A stretch of 64,000 bases of DNA from Ceratothoa steindachneri (Eukaryota > Arthropoda > Malacostraca > Isopoda > Cymothoidae). The position numbers and the translations under genes were made by a program. The stretch spans positions 90,203,588-90,267,587 of the forward strand of contig OZ018335.1 of assembly GCA_963969495.1 (NCBI GenBank). Direction: 5' to 3'. The notes beneath the pieces were generated by a model. That model saw nothing but the letters and a program-made list of their open reading frames with translations. It did no database searches and was not told where the DNA came from. Positions 42,427 through 55,059 of the stretch are shown in pieces; within the stretch, counting starts at the first letter, position 1, and every line of letters begins with the position of its first letter.

Positions 42427-42499
42427 AATCGCTTTCAGAAGAGAACGATTCCCTCAAGCGCACAAATTCTTCATTTCCTTCCTCCCTATACTATCTTTG

Positions 42500-43085
42500 C
42501 CCTTTTGCTTTCTCTATGTTTATTCATCATCTCTTTCCCTTCCATTCACCGTGTTTATTTTATCTAGCACCTTTCTTTCGCTGTGATTATTCTTTGTCTC
42601 ACCCTTACTTTCACCGTGTTTATCTTCTCTCTCTTTCTCTTCCTTCCTTTCACCTTGTTTATTCTCTCTCCCCCTTCTTCTCACCATGTTTATCTTGTCT
42701 CTCCGCCTTACTTTCACTGTATATATTCTCTCACTTTCCCTTTCTTTCACCATGTTTATTCTCCCCTTCCCCCTTGCTTTGGCCGTGTTTATTCTTTCTC
42801 TCTATCCATTTCTTTTATAATATTTATCATTTATCCTTTCTCTCGCCCTTCCTTTTACTCTGTTTATCCTCTCTTCCCCTTCATTTTCCCATGTTTATCC
42901 TCTCTCTCTCCTCCTTCTTTACCATATTTTTGCTCTTCCTTTCTTTCACTATATTATCCTATCGTTCTTTCTTCCTTTCACCGTGTTTATTCTCTTTCTC
43001 CCCTTCCTTTCACCATGTTTATCATCTCTCCCCCTTCCTTTGCCGTGTTTATTCTCTCCCTGCCTGTATTTTGCTCTCTAGCCCC
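42500..43085. repeat. Degenerate pyrimidine-rich minisatellite, ~36 bp
   Basis: The phrase TTTCACCGTGTTTATTCTCTC, or a near match, occurs about 16 times at 30-40-bp spacing. Open frames across it are a side effect of the missing purines. Confidence 0.85.
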
Positions 43086-43318
43086 CAATGCATCTAAGCA
43101 GATCCGCGGCTAAAAAGTATCTCGAGATTAAATTCACATATTAAAGATAACTAAAGTTCTCCTTAAACAGCTGAATTTTTGTGTAACGCTTCTTCATGGA
43201 GTTAAGACAAACAGGAGCAGAAAACGTGATGAGAATATAGGGAACTTAAAAAGCAATACATAGAAATTTCAACCTAAATATGTATATAAACTAATCATAT
43301 AATAAAAGAAGTACAAGT

Positions 43319-44284
43319 TTAGATGACTTTAAATAATAACTGTTTAAGATTTACTAGACAAAGCAACCCTTCTTCTGAATTACTTTGAACAGTATGTTGT
43401 GTACTGACGAGTTTGGATGCAATCAGCAGGTACATTCTTTGCAGTAGGTTGAATAGTTTCCCAAAGGTCATTTTGTTGTTAAATTGCCGGCCATTTGCGT
43501 AAACGTCTCTCTTCAGGATGTTACGCAAGTTTTCAATTGGATTTAGGACTCAACTGTTGAGACGCCACTCCATGGGTGAGTCGCCTACAAATCCTTTCGA
43601 ATCTAACCAATTTTAGAGAATTTGGAGGCATGTCAAGAAGCATTATTCTGCTTAAAGTAATGTGGCTGATTCATCTTCACTGTCATTTTCTTGAACCAAG
43701 GTAGGAATTTTTTCTTCAGGAAATCTCAGTAAGTCTTTGAATCCATTTTGACGCTACCATTCATTTTGAAACGTTCTACTACATGTTATTGCTTGATGGC
43801 ATGATTAATCTGACGTCCATGGACAACCTAGCATCTTGTCCAACCATCCGTCTCATCCAGAGTGAGTCAGTTTAAAATTTATATATGTGTGGTCTGAACA
43901 ACATAGGGGGCTTCTTTCTGGTTTTCTTTTGGTTAACAATGTCTTTTTAGTCCTATTTCTAACGGCACAAAATCTGTAGAGAACCTTACACTCGATTTCT
44001 TTCGAGACGGAAGGAGCCCCAGTAATTTGAAAGATGGCTTTGTTGCTAACATGAGGAGTTTTAACCACTTCTCTTCTGATTTTGAAAAAGATCTCTTGAT
44101 TTAAGAGCTCGAAATTGTGGTAGAACTCTTTTCTTTCTTGGATGAATACCATTCTATACAATTAAATTAACATTGTAATTGTCACGTTTCAAATCTTTTA
44201 CAATTTGCAGAGAACCTTTCATTTACATAATTCCTACACGATATAATTCATTTCTTTTGGGGGAAGTTCCTTTTTCCTCGCCAT
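43319..44284 (-). pseudogene. Tc1-like transposase
   Basis: ATG at 44284 opens MARKKELPPKEMNYIV then a stop; this matches the start of Tc1-type proteins. An open frame at 44161-43853 covers the helix-turn-helix part and PKRSPL-like text. Degenerate catalytic text follows: HYFKQNNASCHASK (normally Q-D-N-A), NWLDSKGF, then LNPIENLRNILKRDVYANGRQF near 43520, the signature after the last catalytic residue. The first Asp region is damaged. Several frameshifts make it dead. Inverted ends were not found. The gene is the usual size of about 330 codons. Confidence 0.75.
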
Positions 44285-45035
44285 TTTATCATTAAATACT
44301 TCTTGAAAAAGACGTCTGGATGGTCATTGTCATCAGATTTCATAAAATGGACTATGAACTAAATTGAACTCAATAATATTCTGATTATTTACAAAATTCT
44401 ACTCATTTTATTCCTAAAAGTATCTGAAACAAACAAATGCATAAACATTTTCAGAAAAACTATCAGAGGTATTGCATATAATCTCCATACACACACCATT
44501 TACTCATTTTCTCTTCCTCTTTCCTCACTACTTTTCTTACACATCTCTCTACACTAAATTTCTCCGTGATACACAAAGCCTCGTTGCTATTACGCGTTAA
44601 ATTCGACGGGGAAAAATTCCCTTTATCACTCTCTCCTTCTCCGTTCTCTGTTTATCTACCTTTTTTCTTGTTTGCTTTGCTACGTTTAATATCTACATGT
44701 CACCATTTTTGCTTCATTTAGTTTTTTATATATTTTTTCTTCCTCCTTGTCTTCTCTCTTTAGTTGCTTTGTTTTTTTTTTCCCATTTATCTCCACAAAT
44801 TCTGGACCCAGTGTTATGTCACTTATGCGGGTTTTCGCCCATTTTTTTCTCTACCCACATCCCATTCACACCCATATTTCTCCTCTAATGTCAGCTTACA
44901 CTCCACTTTGTTTGTTTGTTTACATTCGCCCCCTTCTTAGCCCATCATACTTAAGAAGTGGGGTGGGGGGTGAGAATCGTTTTCTCCACGTTCCCTGCCT
45001 GGAACTGACAGGAGGTTTCGAGATATTGTTTGTGT
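44285..45035. other. AT-rich stretch, nothing recognised
   Basis: T-rich open frames only (44697-44888, 44747-45124), which owe their length to composition. Confidence 0.3.
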
Positions 45036-45565
45036 TTTTTCAACACTTTCTATCTTCGGACTTTGTCTTTTTTTCTTTTTTACTCCTCGGTTATCTTCAG
45101 ACTTTGTCTTTTTTTCTTTTTTAACTTCTCGGTTATCTTTAGACTTTGTCTTTCTTCTTTATAAATTAATTAGTTATCTTCATAATTTGTCTCTACTTTT
45201 TAAATACTCAGCTTCGTACTTTGTCTTTTTAAATTTTAAATATTCCTTTATGTTTATACTCTCTTTTTTTTAAGTATTCCCTTATCTTCATATTTGTCTC
45301 TCTCTACCTTTTAAGTACTTCTCAGTTATCTTTATACTTTGTCAATTTTCGTTTTTAAATACTATGTTATCTTCATATCGTGTCTTTATTTTTTTAAGTT
45401 ATTTAGTTATCTTAATACCCTGCCTTTCTTTTTTGTAAGTATTCAGTTAACTTTATACTTTGTCTCTCTTCCCTTTTGAATACTCATCGTTATTCTTTGG
45501 CTCTCTCTTCTTTTCTAAGTACTTAATTATCTTCATACTTTCTCTCTCTTCTTTTCTAAGCACTC
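45036..45565. repeat. Degenerate T-rich minisatellite, ~40-50 bp
   Basis: GTTATCTTCATACTTTGTCT-type units recur about a dozen times. Confidence 0.8.
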
Positions 45566-46469
45566 AGTGTCAAGGGACGAAGGCGTGTGACCGAAAAGTC
45601 TCCAAAGGTACACACTACTGTACGCCAGGCAGCCACTATCGGCGCTGCGCTCGGGTACAATTGAATTGGAAAAAGATAAGGACCTACTACTTAGATTGCG
45701 ATATTATTAGGTTGGCTCTTTAAAAGAAAATACGTTAGCCGGGTTAGCCTCAGAGGTTATTTGAAAGATAAACACCTCTACAAAAATAAATTTTAATACA
45801 AATAATAAGAACAAAGGCACAGATAAATATGGAAATCTAAATAAAAATCAGTACAACAAAAGAATATCATGACAGGCTAAAATTAAGGAAACTAGGTCCG
45901 AGAAAATATATAAGTGATCCAATAAGTTGGATTGAATAAAAGATTTAGCAAGTCTATTGGCGTTAGACCAAATGGGGGAATTCTTCTTAGGACTCGCAAC
46001 GAAGAGGTGGAACCTACGAGAAAAGGACTCCTGGTTACCTCCTAAGGATGAACTGGGGACGTGAAAGACCAATGGCCAGGTCTCTGTCGCTGGGGTATCG
46101 ATGCGAAGGCGTCCAGAGAGATTCCAAAGGGGGTTGAGATTACCTCGGCTCCAGGGAGAAGTAATCACATTGAGATTCGTCTGCGGGCGGCAGGAAGTCT
46201 CAATCAGTGTAGTGAGACGAGGGAAACCAAGACAATCTTCTGGGGTATAAATGGGTTTCCGTAGTCTTCCTCTGATCAGGGCGGATTACACGAAGACGAT
46301 CTGCTGACGAGATCACAAGGGCGAGGGAGCACTTCCCGAGAGACAGATACTAGAGTATGGACGGCAAGAAGCTCTGGTTCTCTCTATCTGCTGAGCATAT
46401 GCAGACATCACCTTAAATAGGAGCTACAACCATGGTCGGCAAAGGGCTGTGCTCAGCGAGGGCGTCCCA
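45566..46469. other. GC-richer stretch, possibly old transposon DNA
   Basis: Composition is nearer 45% GC than the surroundings. The open stretches (46061-46264 on + and 46168-45848 on -) show no domain I know. Confidence 0.25.
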
Positions 46470-46641
46470 AGGGGATATCGGACGCGGCTTAAACAAATTT
46501 GGACCTTGATAATTTCAAGCATCGACGAGGCGAAAGGGAATTAAGCGAGATTCCCAAGGGATATCAGAAGCGGCTTAAGCAAACATGAACCTTGATCATT
46601 TTGGGCATCGACGAGGCAAACGGGAAATCAGAGAGATTCCC
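46470..46641. repeat. Direct repeat of ~86 bp, two copies
   Basis: AAGGGGATATCGGACGCGGC at about 46470 and AAGGGATATCAGAAGCGGC at about 46556 each start a similar 85-bp block, which ends GAGATTCCC in both. Confidence 0.85.
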
Positions 46642-47170
46642 TTCTACACCAAAAGGGAGAAGATGGACACGGCTGCCACCTGGGAGCGGGACAACGTTAT
46701 CAAACTGGGGGGGGGGGGGGAGACGGTGATAAAGCACCCCAAATTAAACATAGCTGCGCTAGTCTATCTTAACCAGAGAAATTATGTGTGATAACGGCGT
46801 ATTGGGTTTCATGCTCCCACATTCAGCAATCTTTATACTTCGTTTTTCTTCTTTCTTTTAAGTACTCACGAATCAGATTTTTACGCAGCATCGTCATTTT
46901 TCGATTTTGGTCAATAAATGTAAAAATCTCAGTCTCTTCACCATAAATGGGGGAAATACTTTTACATTCATATATTTTACAAAAAATGCCAGAATAATAA
47001 AGGTGAATGAATATTGACATTGTGGATCACAATAGAACAACCAGAAGATGAATAATGAGCGAATGAAGAAGGTAGAGATTGAAAGAGAACAGTCCGAAAA
47101 AATGAGCGAACCATTTTGGCATAACACATATACCGGTAAAACATCCATACACACATTCAATCGATACTAC
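46642..47170. other. Mixed stretch with a poly(G) run
   Basis: GGGGGGGGGGGG lies near 46708. No gene is seen. Confidence 0.3.
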
Positions 47171-48680
47171 TACTAATAATAATGATAAAATGAAGGGCGA
47201 TGTAAGTGGAGAGTGGATTAGGGACCAAGGCCAGAGTGAAGAAGAAAGCAAAAGCCCCCGAAGTCAAGAGGCAGACAGAGAAAATGGCTGTGTCCCATGG
47301 CAAGGCGGTAGGGCGAAGAAGAAACGAAACGGACTTAGCACCAAGGAGCAGATAAAGAAGGAATGGGTAGGACCGGATAAATGTGGCAGATAGAAGAAGA
47401 AAGAAACTTCCTCGGGCCAAAAGGAGAAAAAGGTATAATCCATGATAAGTGATAGGACATGTGGCAAAGGGCAGACATAAAAAAGAGTGTGGTCCAAGGG
47501 AAAGGGAAGAGAGAAGAAAAAGGAAAAGCGACCGATTACCAAGAGAGGAAAAGTGTCCGAGGTCAAGGGAAGGCCAGAAGACATAGATGCGTACCGAGCC
47601 AAAACAGGGCAAAGAAGAAATGAAAAGGGCACAGGTTAGGGCCAACGGAAGAAGAAAAGGGTATGACCCGAAGCAAGGGATAGACCGAAGAAGGAAAAAA
47701 GGATGATCTAGCATGCATGTAGACTCTCCCCTGTTAGGTGTTGTAATGGTAGTCGCGGTACGCAAGGTCGCCAATTTGTGACAGCCAGGGTATACACTGA
47801 AAGTACCATGTACACTTTAGTGGTTATTATTAATGTAAATAATATTGATAGTCATGGTTCTCACTCACCCCATATCTCTATCTGTCACTCTCTCCTTCTT
47901 GCAGTAGTAAGTATTATTGCACTTTGAGCGACCTCACACAGAGTGAGGTAATAGATACTACAACCTAACCTAACCAACAGTAAATAATGAATCACATAAA
48001 GATCGGAGCGAGAATCACAGGCTAGGTCGGCCTCTACCCTTCCCCCCTCCCTCCACTCTATTCAGTGTTGATTAAGTTAGGTTGTAATATCTATTACCTC
48101 ATTGTGTGTGACGACGCTCACAGCGTGGTGAGGAGTATTATTACGAGGAGATACCGTTAGATAGACATATAGTCTGGGTGAGAGAGACACACGATTCTAA
48201 TAATAATAACAATAATGATTTCAATAATAACAATCACTAAAGCGTACATTCTAATCTCATAGTATACCATTGACGGTTTGGCACCAACGGGAAAGGGAAC
48301 GCTACAGGCAGTGTCGAAGGTCTTTTTTCCAATCAACTTCGGTCTATCTCTTGCAACAGGTCACGTCACTTTCTTCTTATGCTGCTCTTAGCCACAACCG
48401 TTTTCCTTTTCCCATTTTTTTCTGTCTTTTTTGCTTCGGTACTCAACCATTTCTTCTGTATATCCCTTGACTTAGGATCTCTTTCCCCTCTTCTCCAGTC
48501 TATCGCTTGCTATTACTTATACCCGTTCTTCTGTCTGATCTTCGGCACCCGGTCGTTCTTCTCATTTCTTTGGTTTGCCTCTTGCCAAGGGTCACATTCA
48601 TTTCTTCTTTTGTCTGACCGTCGACCCCATATCTTTGTCCTCTCTTTTGTCTGGCATTTTCCTCTATGGATATCTAAGTG
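47170..48680. mobile_element. Foldback (FB-like) structure with minisatellite arms
   Basis: An inner inverted repeat (47770-48282) is flanked by purine-rich minisatellite on the left (about 47190-47700) and its pyrimidine-rich counterpart on the right (about 48300-48660). Both read, on the appropriate strand, as units like 'accaagg...cagacagaagaag'. FB elements of Drosophila also have long inverted arms made of short tandem repeats. There is no coding sequence in the centre. Outer ends are not defined. Confidence 0.65.
47770..48282. repeat. Inner inverted repeat of the foldback, ~200-bp arms
   Basis: The left arm begins GCCAATTTGTGACAGCCAGG and the right arm, on the reverse strand, GCCAAACCGTCAATGGTATA. 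Matching continues through GTACACTTTAGTGGTTATTA and CTCACCCC to GAGGTAATAGATACTACAAC. The spacer is about 100 bp. Arms are about 75-80% alike by eye. Confidence 0.85.
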
Positions 48681-49013
48681 ATTCAAAGTTTTACTCAGTT
48701 TGATCATTTTATTTGCCCCTACACTTTATTAATTCAGTCCGCAAGAAAACAAACATGTTACCTTGTTAACAGAAGAATATGTTGAAGTTGGGATGTAGAG
48801 ATGTTGAATAAGTAACTTTACATCATCCTAAAACTGGGTGCAAATGTTGGAGATGTACCAGCATAGAAAATCACTCAAAACCTGCAAATATTAACTCTAG
48901 CGTCCTTCATTTTTCTCATCGTGTTCTGGATGAAAATACAATATACATCGTTCATGACTTCTTCAAACTGGTTCATTATACTTTAGCTCATACCTATAAT
49001 ACAGCCTTTCCGT

Positions 49014-49014
<1 letters not shown>
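48681..49014. other. AT-rich stretch, nothing recognised
   Basis: No feature seen. Confidence 0.3.

Positions 49015-49059
<45 letters not shown>
49015..49059. repeat. (TA)n microsatellite
   Basis: About 22 TA units. Confidence 0.98.
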
Positions 49060-49060
<1 letters not shown>

Positions 49061-49462
49061 CGAGAGAAGGGGTTGATACCTGATTGCGGGTGGAGAGGTT
49101 GATTGATTGTGGCGGGGGTCATCAGTTCCAAGTTGGAACAAATATTTCTTATCTGCTACATGAATCCAAGTTCGAGATTCGAGTTCGCTTGAGAGTGTCC
49201 ACTAAATAAGTTCGTATTTGGATTTACAAGCATGTTGATAGAATAACTTTATTTTGAACTTGACGAATGGGATGACTTGTGAATCCTATCCACCGAGGTG
49301 GATGGAACGCAACTTCAAAACGAAGTGGTTTAATCGACTGCGTGGTTAATGTGAGTCTGTATTTAATGTCCTATTTTTTATATGTGTATAGAAAATGGGT
49401 GTGGCAATGGGGTTTCTGAGGAGCAGCTTTGTCTGAAATGGAGGTGCGTTGGTGTGTGTTCT
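49060..49462. other. Mixed stretch, nothing recognised
   Basis: A palindrome-like TTCCAAGTTGGAA lies at about 49127. No gene seen. Confidence 0.3.

Positions 49463-49532
<70 letters not shown>
49463..49532. repeat. (AG)n microsatellite
   Basis: About 33 AG units. Confidence 0.99.
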
Positions 49533-49534
<2 letters not shown>

Positions 49535-51430
49535 CAGAGATTGTTTATCAAAGTAATTTTATAGATAGATGGTGAGAAAAGAATGTTTATAGGATTCAGT
49601 CTAGCAAATTGGCCGTAATAAACAAATAGAACAAAATAGTTAAATGACAGGTTGTTGTGACCAAAAGGAAAATACAAAATCAAACAAAATCAATCGTCAC
49701 TCCGGTCGGAACACCGCGTACAAGAGTGTGTGCCACTTTTTTTTTGTAAATGGATCCCCACATATATTTACGCTCATAACACAACGGAGAGTTAAGTATG
49801 TCTAGAATAGTATTAAATTTCATCGGACACTCATCACTTAGTTTCTATATGAAATCTATTACGGTTACATTCATACCAATCAAACCCCGCTCATACCCGT
49901 CGAAATAGGGTACTGACTAACACGAATTACCACAAAGTTGCTTCTTGGTGACGGTATCTCCTATAAAATATTCAGGTATTCTTGTTAGAGGACGCCATGA
50001 TTGGTTAATTATGATTACCATTAACAGGTGACGCGTGGATCGACTGTGAGAGAGTTTTTTGCTGAGGTAGCGTGAAATTTCGGTAGCATCAGAAAATGCC
50101 GTAGGGCATGAAAGAGTTGGCACTAGGTTAAATTAAATAATACCCCATCAAATTACATATAACTATTTAGCGAAAAGTATAAACTTTCAAACAGTACATT
50201 ATTTAATAAATATATTTTACTGTACTTGTAAAGAAGACATACTATTATATATGCATGTAACTTACGAGTATCGTGGACATGAATTTTTTTGCTCTCCTTT
50301 CGAGTGTTATCTTTTCAACTTTATCATTGTTATTCGTTCATTTTTCTTCTAACTATTCTCATTCAATTTATACCATAGTTATAGCTTTTTATTCTTCTTC
50401 TGTCAATTGTAAAGCCAGCTTAGTCATCGTTATTCACGCATTTTTCCAGTTCTGAGCGTTTTCTTTGTGAAAAGATATTACTATGAATCCCCGAATATCC
50501 TGAATTTTGATATCCTTGCACCAGATATACACATCTATGCTGTTGCATTAATTAATTTCTGAGTCTATCTGGTGATGAATAAGTATGAAAAATTTAATTA
50601 TATGGAAACAGGGAAGATATATCTAAATTGAGATCAGCATCTTATAGGAAAAGGAAACATAGAAAGCAGTACGGTTTATGAGAAAGCAACCCTGTATGCA
50701 ATTGTACGCGTGTACGTAGTTATGAGTGTATCAGCGTGTATAAGTGGGAGGTCAGTGTATGCAAAAGGCATATTCAATCAAGGCCTAAACCTTTGAGACA
50801 AACCTATATATATTTTTATCGAGTTTTTTTTTAATTTACTTGATACGATAATTTTTATATTAAAATTATTGTGTTTTATTAAAAAAGTTAACATTTCAAG
50901 AATAATAAGAAAAAATAGCGACTTCCTTCGGTGAAACCAAAATCGCATTCTGGTCCTTTTACTGAAGGAGGTGAGTTTCAGTCAATGGAGCTTTGCCATT
51001 CGATCAAAATGATGACAAGAGCTTCAAATGAACGCCAAGAACGCCTCCTGGTAAGGTCCCTAGCTCAAGGACCGGGTTGTCTCCAGTGCAAAGCTTGCTC
51101 AAGATTGGAAAGAGGCATGTGTGAATGCTGCAGTGCTCCTGTGAAGCGGAAACTTTTCAACAAAGGTATCAATTCAAAAATGGCTGCGAAGAAGCCTTAT
51201 CAATCCTAATCTCACCAAGAAGAACTTTACGGATCCGCCTCACCTTTTGTAGGAAATGGATTGGGGAACTTCGGTCTAAAGATCTTTCGTCTAAAGAACT
51301 TTGGTCTAAAGGAATTTTAGTCTAATAGGTCTTCCAGCTAGGTATTTTATTAAAAAAAATAGTATTATCTAAAGATTTTCCTTTTTAATGAAATTAACAA
51401 AGTTTCTTAATTTATAAAAAAAACATTCAG
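49533..51430. other. Long stretch without recognised feature
   Basis: Two open stretches have some coding character: 50123-49917 on the minus strand (MPTLSCPTAFSDATEIS...) and 50931-51209 on the plus strand (92 codons, with CLQCKACSRLERGMCECC, several Cys but no known zinc motif). I recognise neither and cannot say whether they are genes. Confidence 0.25.
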
Positions 51431-52792
51431 AATGAAGCAAGATAATTAATTCTCCATAGAACGATTGCTGTAGTTTGTCACAATATTCATGATTCGTCTC
51501 TCTTTTCTTTCAGCATTGGAGTTTTTCTACCTCGGGTTTACTCCTAATTCAAGCTGTGATATTCTTCTTCTATTTACATTCTCTTCTTTCCTCAAAGCAT
51601 CGATAACATAGTATATATTTGATTTGGCTCGCACTAAGACACCAAATCTTCTATGCCAATATTTCCATAGAGTTAGTTGTACGAGGGGAATCCTGTAGTC
51701 AGTTCATGGACATTCCATTCGAGTGGGAGGAACAAAGGTTTAGCTCGCCTCCCATTTGTTGTAAGCTAATATAAGTTTTTTCAATATATTTAATGGAAGG
51801 AAGGGCTTCCTCAGGTCATTTTGTTGCATAAGTTCAAGTCCTTTTGGTACATCAGCAACAGGCAGAAATACTAAAGCGTTAACCTTTCTGAAAAATAGGG
51901 AAAAATTCCTCATAATTATTATAAAGGCTAGAAAGACCCAACTTGAAGTTTTCTCCAAGTAGTTTGGCAAATTGAAAAAAAAAACCAGAAATGTATGGTG
52001 ATTTCACCAAGAACACGCCAAAAAATCATTTCGCGCACCCATTTCAAAATCAACACTTACATCTGATACCTCAATTTGCAATCCATAACCTTCAACACAA
52101 TCAACAAGGGCTGACAACATTTTAAAGTAAACTTCTTATGTCTTGTTTGGTAAAAAAAATAAAAATATGAGGGTGAATTATCCGATGGATTTCAACATGA
52201 ATAGTATAGATTTGATGGAAAATTCTAGGACATGTTTAAAACGTTCCATCAACATACCAGTGCTTAGCGGAAGCTAGTATTAGTACAGCGGAAACTGCTG
52301 CCACAATTAGAAATCATTCCACATCATTTTTTCCTTTATCATGAATTAGCCAGTTTTCACCTTGAATAGTAGTGCTAAATCTACTTTGTAGGCCCACTTC
52401 ATTCAATGTTGTAGGGAGTTTAGGGAATATTTTGTTTCTTAATTTCCTAATATTTCTGGTTATAGTTGCATTTGAAGGAAGAACAACACTTTGGGAACAC
52501 TCAGGCACTTTGCTTATTACTCCAGAAATAATTACAGCCGGAGGTTCAGACGTTGTTTTAGCCTTTTTGTGTTCATTGCTTTGAAAACATGAATTTTTGC
52601 ACTACTAACCGCATGATTATGGTCTGAACATTTAATTACTTTATTTTGGCTTAACACAAAACGACTAGAACACTTACGATCTTCACAACGCCAAGAGCTT
52701 ACACATTTTGTTGAATTGTTTTTTGAGTAATAATATCCATTATGACACAATTTATCCTTTCCTCTTTTGGTTTTTACAAAACTAATATCACT
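51430..52792 (-). pseudogene. FLYWCH-MULE transposase remnant
   Basis: Reading leftward from 52792: FVKTKRGKDKL, CHNGYYYSKNNST, SSWRCEDRKCSSRF and HNHAV form a FLYWCH-type zinc finger (to about 52640). LPSNATITRNIRKLRNKIF and FSTTIQGENWLIHD follow (52500-52350). Then comes a damaged MULE catalytic core with FLPNKT, LVDCVEGYGLQIEVSDVSVDFEMGA (second Asp region, about 52080) and LPNYLEKTSS. Further on are NALVFLPVADVPKGLEL (51860) and WHRRFG with IDAL (51650-51600). FLYWCH fingers bound to a MULE core occur in several arthropod elements. Many stops. It would be a DNA transposase. Confidence 0.8.
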
Positions 52793-53100
52793 CCATTATT
52801 GTTTAAAGAGATAATTAAATTTAGAAATCGACTATTTATGCAAGTAAACATAAGATTCAGATGTTATTTTGACTCAACCTGTTACTGGTGTGGACTTCGA
52901 ATGATACTCGACAAGATAATAATGACACTATTTATGAATAGGTAGGTTATTAGGCTTGCTAAACCTCCGTAGAATGAATTTTGACTGACTATATATACCC
53001 TTATGTTAATTACCCACTAAGTGGTAATCTTCTCATATTTGACCTCTGATCTGGAAACGGACCAGTAGCCCCGTTTCACTAATCTTTTGATTGTCATCTC
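52793..53100. other. AT-rich stretch, nothing recognised
   Basis: No feature seen; leads into a T-rich minisatellite. Confidence 0.3.
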
Positions 53101-54471
53101 AAATGTCTTTTAAATTGACTTGGAAATTTTTCCGGAAGGAAGTTGGATCGCTCTCTCATTTGCATTCTTGATTGAATATCTTGGATTGCACTCCTTTTTG
53201 CAACCTTCATCAACGTTATTTGATTAGAATCTTAATCGGAGGTCTTGGATTGCAGTCTTCTTTGCCATTTTTTGGCATCTTTTTTTTCGCTCTCTTAATT
53301 ACAGTCTTGATTGAAGGCCTTTGGTTGTAGTTTTTATTGTATGTAATCTTATCAACATTATTGTTTGGACATTTAATTGTAAGTCTTGGGTTGCAGCTTT
53401 TAGAGCTTTATGATCAATCTCTTAATTGCAGTCTCGATTGAAGATTTAGATTGTTCTTTTTTGTCGCCTTTTGATCGCTCTTTTAATTTCAGTCATGATT
53501 AAAAGTCTTTGTTTGTAGTTTATTTGGAACATTTATTACATATATTTGATTGGAATATTAATTGCAGTTCTTGGATTGCAGTCTCTTTTTGCAGCGTTTT
53601 GATCGCTTGCGAAATTTCAGTCTTGATTGAATGTCTTGTATTGCAGTATTGATGCAGTTTGTAGATTGCTCTCTTAATTGCATGCAATCTTGGTTGAAGG
53701 CCTTGGCTTCCATTCTTTATTGCAGCCTTCATGAAAGTTATGGGCTCTGAATCTCAATTACAGTTCTTTGATTGCATTTTTCATAATTATATCGCTCTAA
53801 TTGCATTTCTTGGATTGCATTCTTTTTTGCATAGTTTTGATCGCTCTCTTATATGCATTTTTGGTTCAAGGTCTTTGATTTCTGTCTTTTCTGCGGCTTT
53901 TCGATTTCTATCTTAATTACAATCTTAATCAAATATCTTGGATTGCACTCCTTTTTGCAGCCTTCATCAACGTTATTTGATTGGAATTTTAATCGGAGGT
54001 CTTGCATTGCAGTTTACTTCACAGTCTCTTTGCTGCTTTTTATCGCTCTCTTAATTGCAGTCGTGATCGAAAGTCTTTAGTGGTGTTTTTATGCAGCCTT
54101 TATCAATGTTATTTGATTGTAATCTTAATGGTACGTTTTGGATTGCAGTCTTTTTGGCATCTTTTTGACCGCTCTCTTAAGTGCAGTCTCAAATGACGGG
54201 TTTGGATTGCAATTTCGTTGCAGACTTTATCAAAGTTATTGGATTGTAATCTTAATTGTATGTCGTACATTGCAGTCTTTTTGCAGCCTTTTGATATCTC
54301 TCTCAGTTGCAGTCTTGATTGAAGGTCTTTTATTGCAAGTTTTTTCAGCTTTTTGATTGATCTCTTAATTTTAGGCCTGAGTGAAGATCCTGGATTGTAG
54401 TCTATTTTTCAACCTTTAGAAAAATTATTTGATTAGATTCTCAATGCTGGTCTTGGATTGCAGTTTTTATA
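53100..54471. repeat. Degenerate minisatellite with TTGCAGTCTT motif, left part
   Basis: TTGATTGAAGGTCTTGGATTG, TTGCAGTCTT and GATCGCTCTCTTAATTGCAG-type phrases recur throughout. Larger blocks also recur: one around 53160-53230 (CATCAACGTTATTTGATT) is repeated at about 53955 and 54105. The mariner interrupts the array at 54472. Confidence 0.85.
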
Positions 54472-54639
54472 TTAGGTTGGCCAGAGAGTCCTGACTCACT
54501 TAGGAAGCGGAAGAAAACAACAAAGTTTTATGGAGCGACACCAACATTTATTCTTCAAAATAAATCCATCACTCTCTACGCTCTTCTTCCAAGGACCAGC
54601 CAGCATCCGAATCTGTCCCAGCTACCAGTCATCTGGCTT

Positions 54640-55050
54640 TGAATAAACAAGGTCTGCTGACCGAAGTTGCGTGATCTCCCTTATTCTGATTTATGACCTT
54701 AAGACCTTCACAACTTTCAATAATTCCCGGACCAGCCTTGAGAGAACCTTGTTAATTATATCATTCGAAAAAGAATGTAAAACAATATAAGGGTCTCATA
54801 TTTCGTTAGAATTGGCCGAATAGTTATGATGTTATTGCCAAAACAAAATAATTCCCGAGCTAACCTTGCGAGGACCTTGGCATTTATATCATTCGAAAGA
54901 AAATATGAAACAACATAGAGGCTTCATATTTCTTTAGAGTCAGCCGAAATGTTACAATTTTATTTTTAAAACAAAAAAAAAGCAAAGCGGGGACCGACCA
55001 ACCGACCGACATAGTGAGATATAGAGTCGCACGCGACTAAAAATTGAAAG
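54640..55050. repeat. Dispersed repeat ending in TATAGAGTCGCA (copy A, nested in mariner)
   Basis: CATTCGAAAAAGAATGTAAAACA, TTAGAATTGGCCGAATA and GATATAGAGTCGCACGCGACT are shared with 59590-59935. Copy A also contains a ~126-bp internal tandem duplication (54725 and 54851). It has no coding capacity. Confidence 0.8.
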
Positions 55051-55059
55051 CAAGCTTCC

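Noticed and set aside
42516..43113. Ser/Leu/Phe-rich protein of about 190 residues
   Set aside because: It lies wholly in a pyrimidine-rich minisatellite; two frames are open at once.
46705..46720. G-quadruplex or telomere sequence at the poly(G) run
   Set aside because: It is a single G run without the spaced runs of G needed for a claim; it may also be an assembly homopolymer error.
47157..47774. Minus-strand gene of 205 codons rich in Phe, Leu and Ser
   Set aside because: It overlaps the purine-rich minisatellite of the foldback and reads its complement; no domain is seen.
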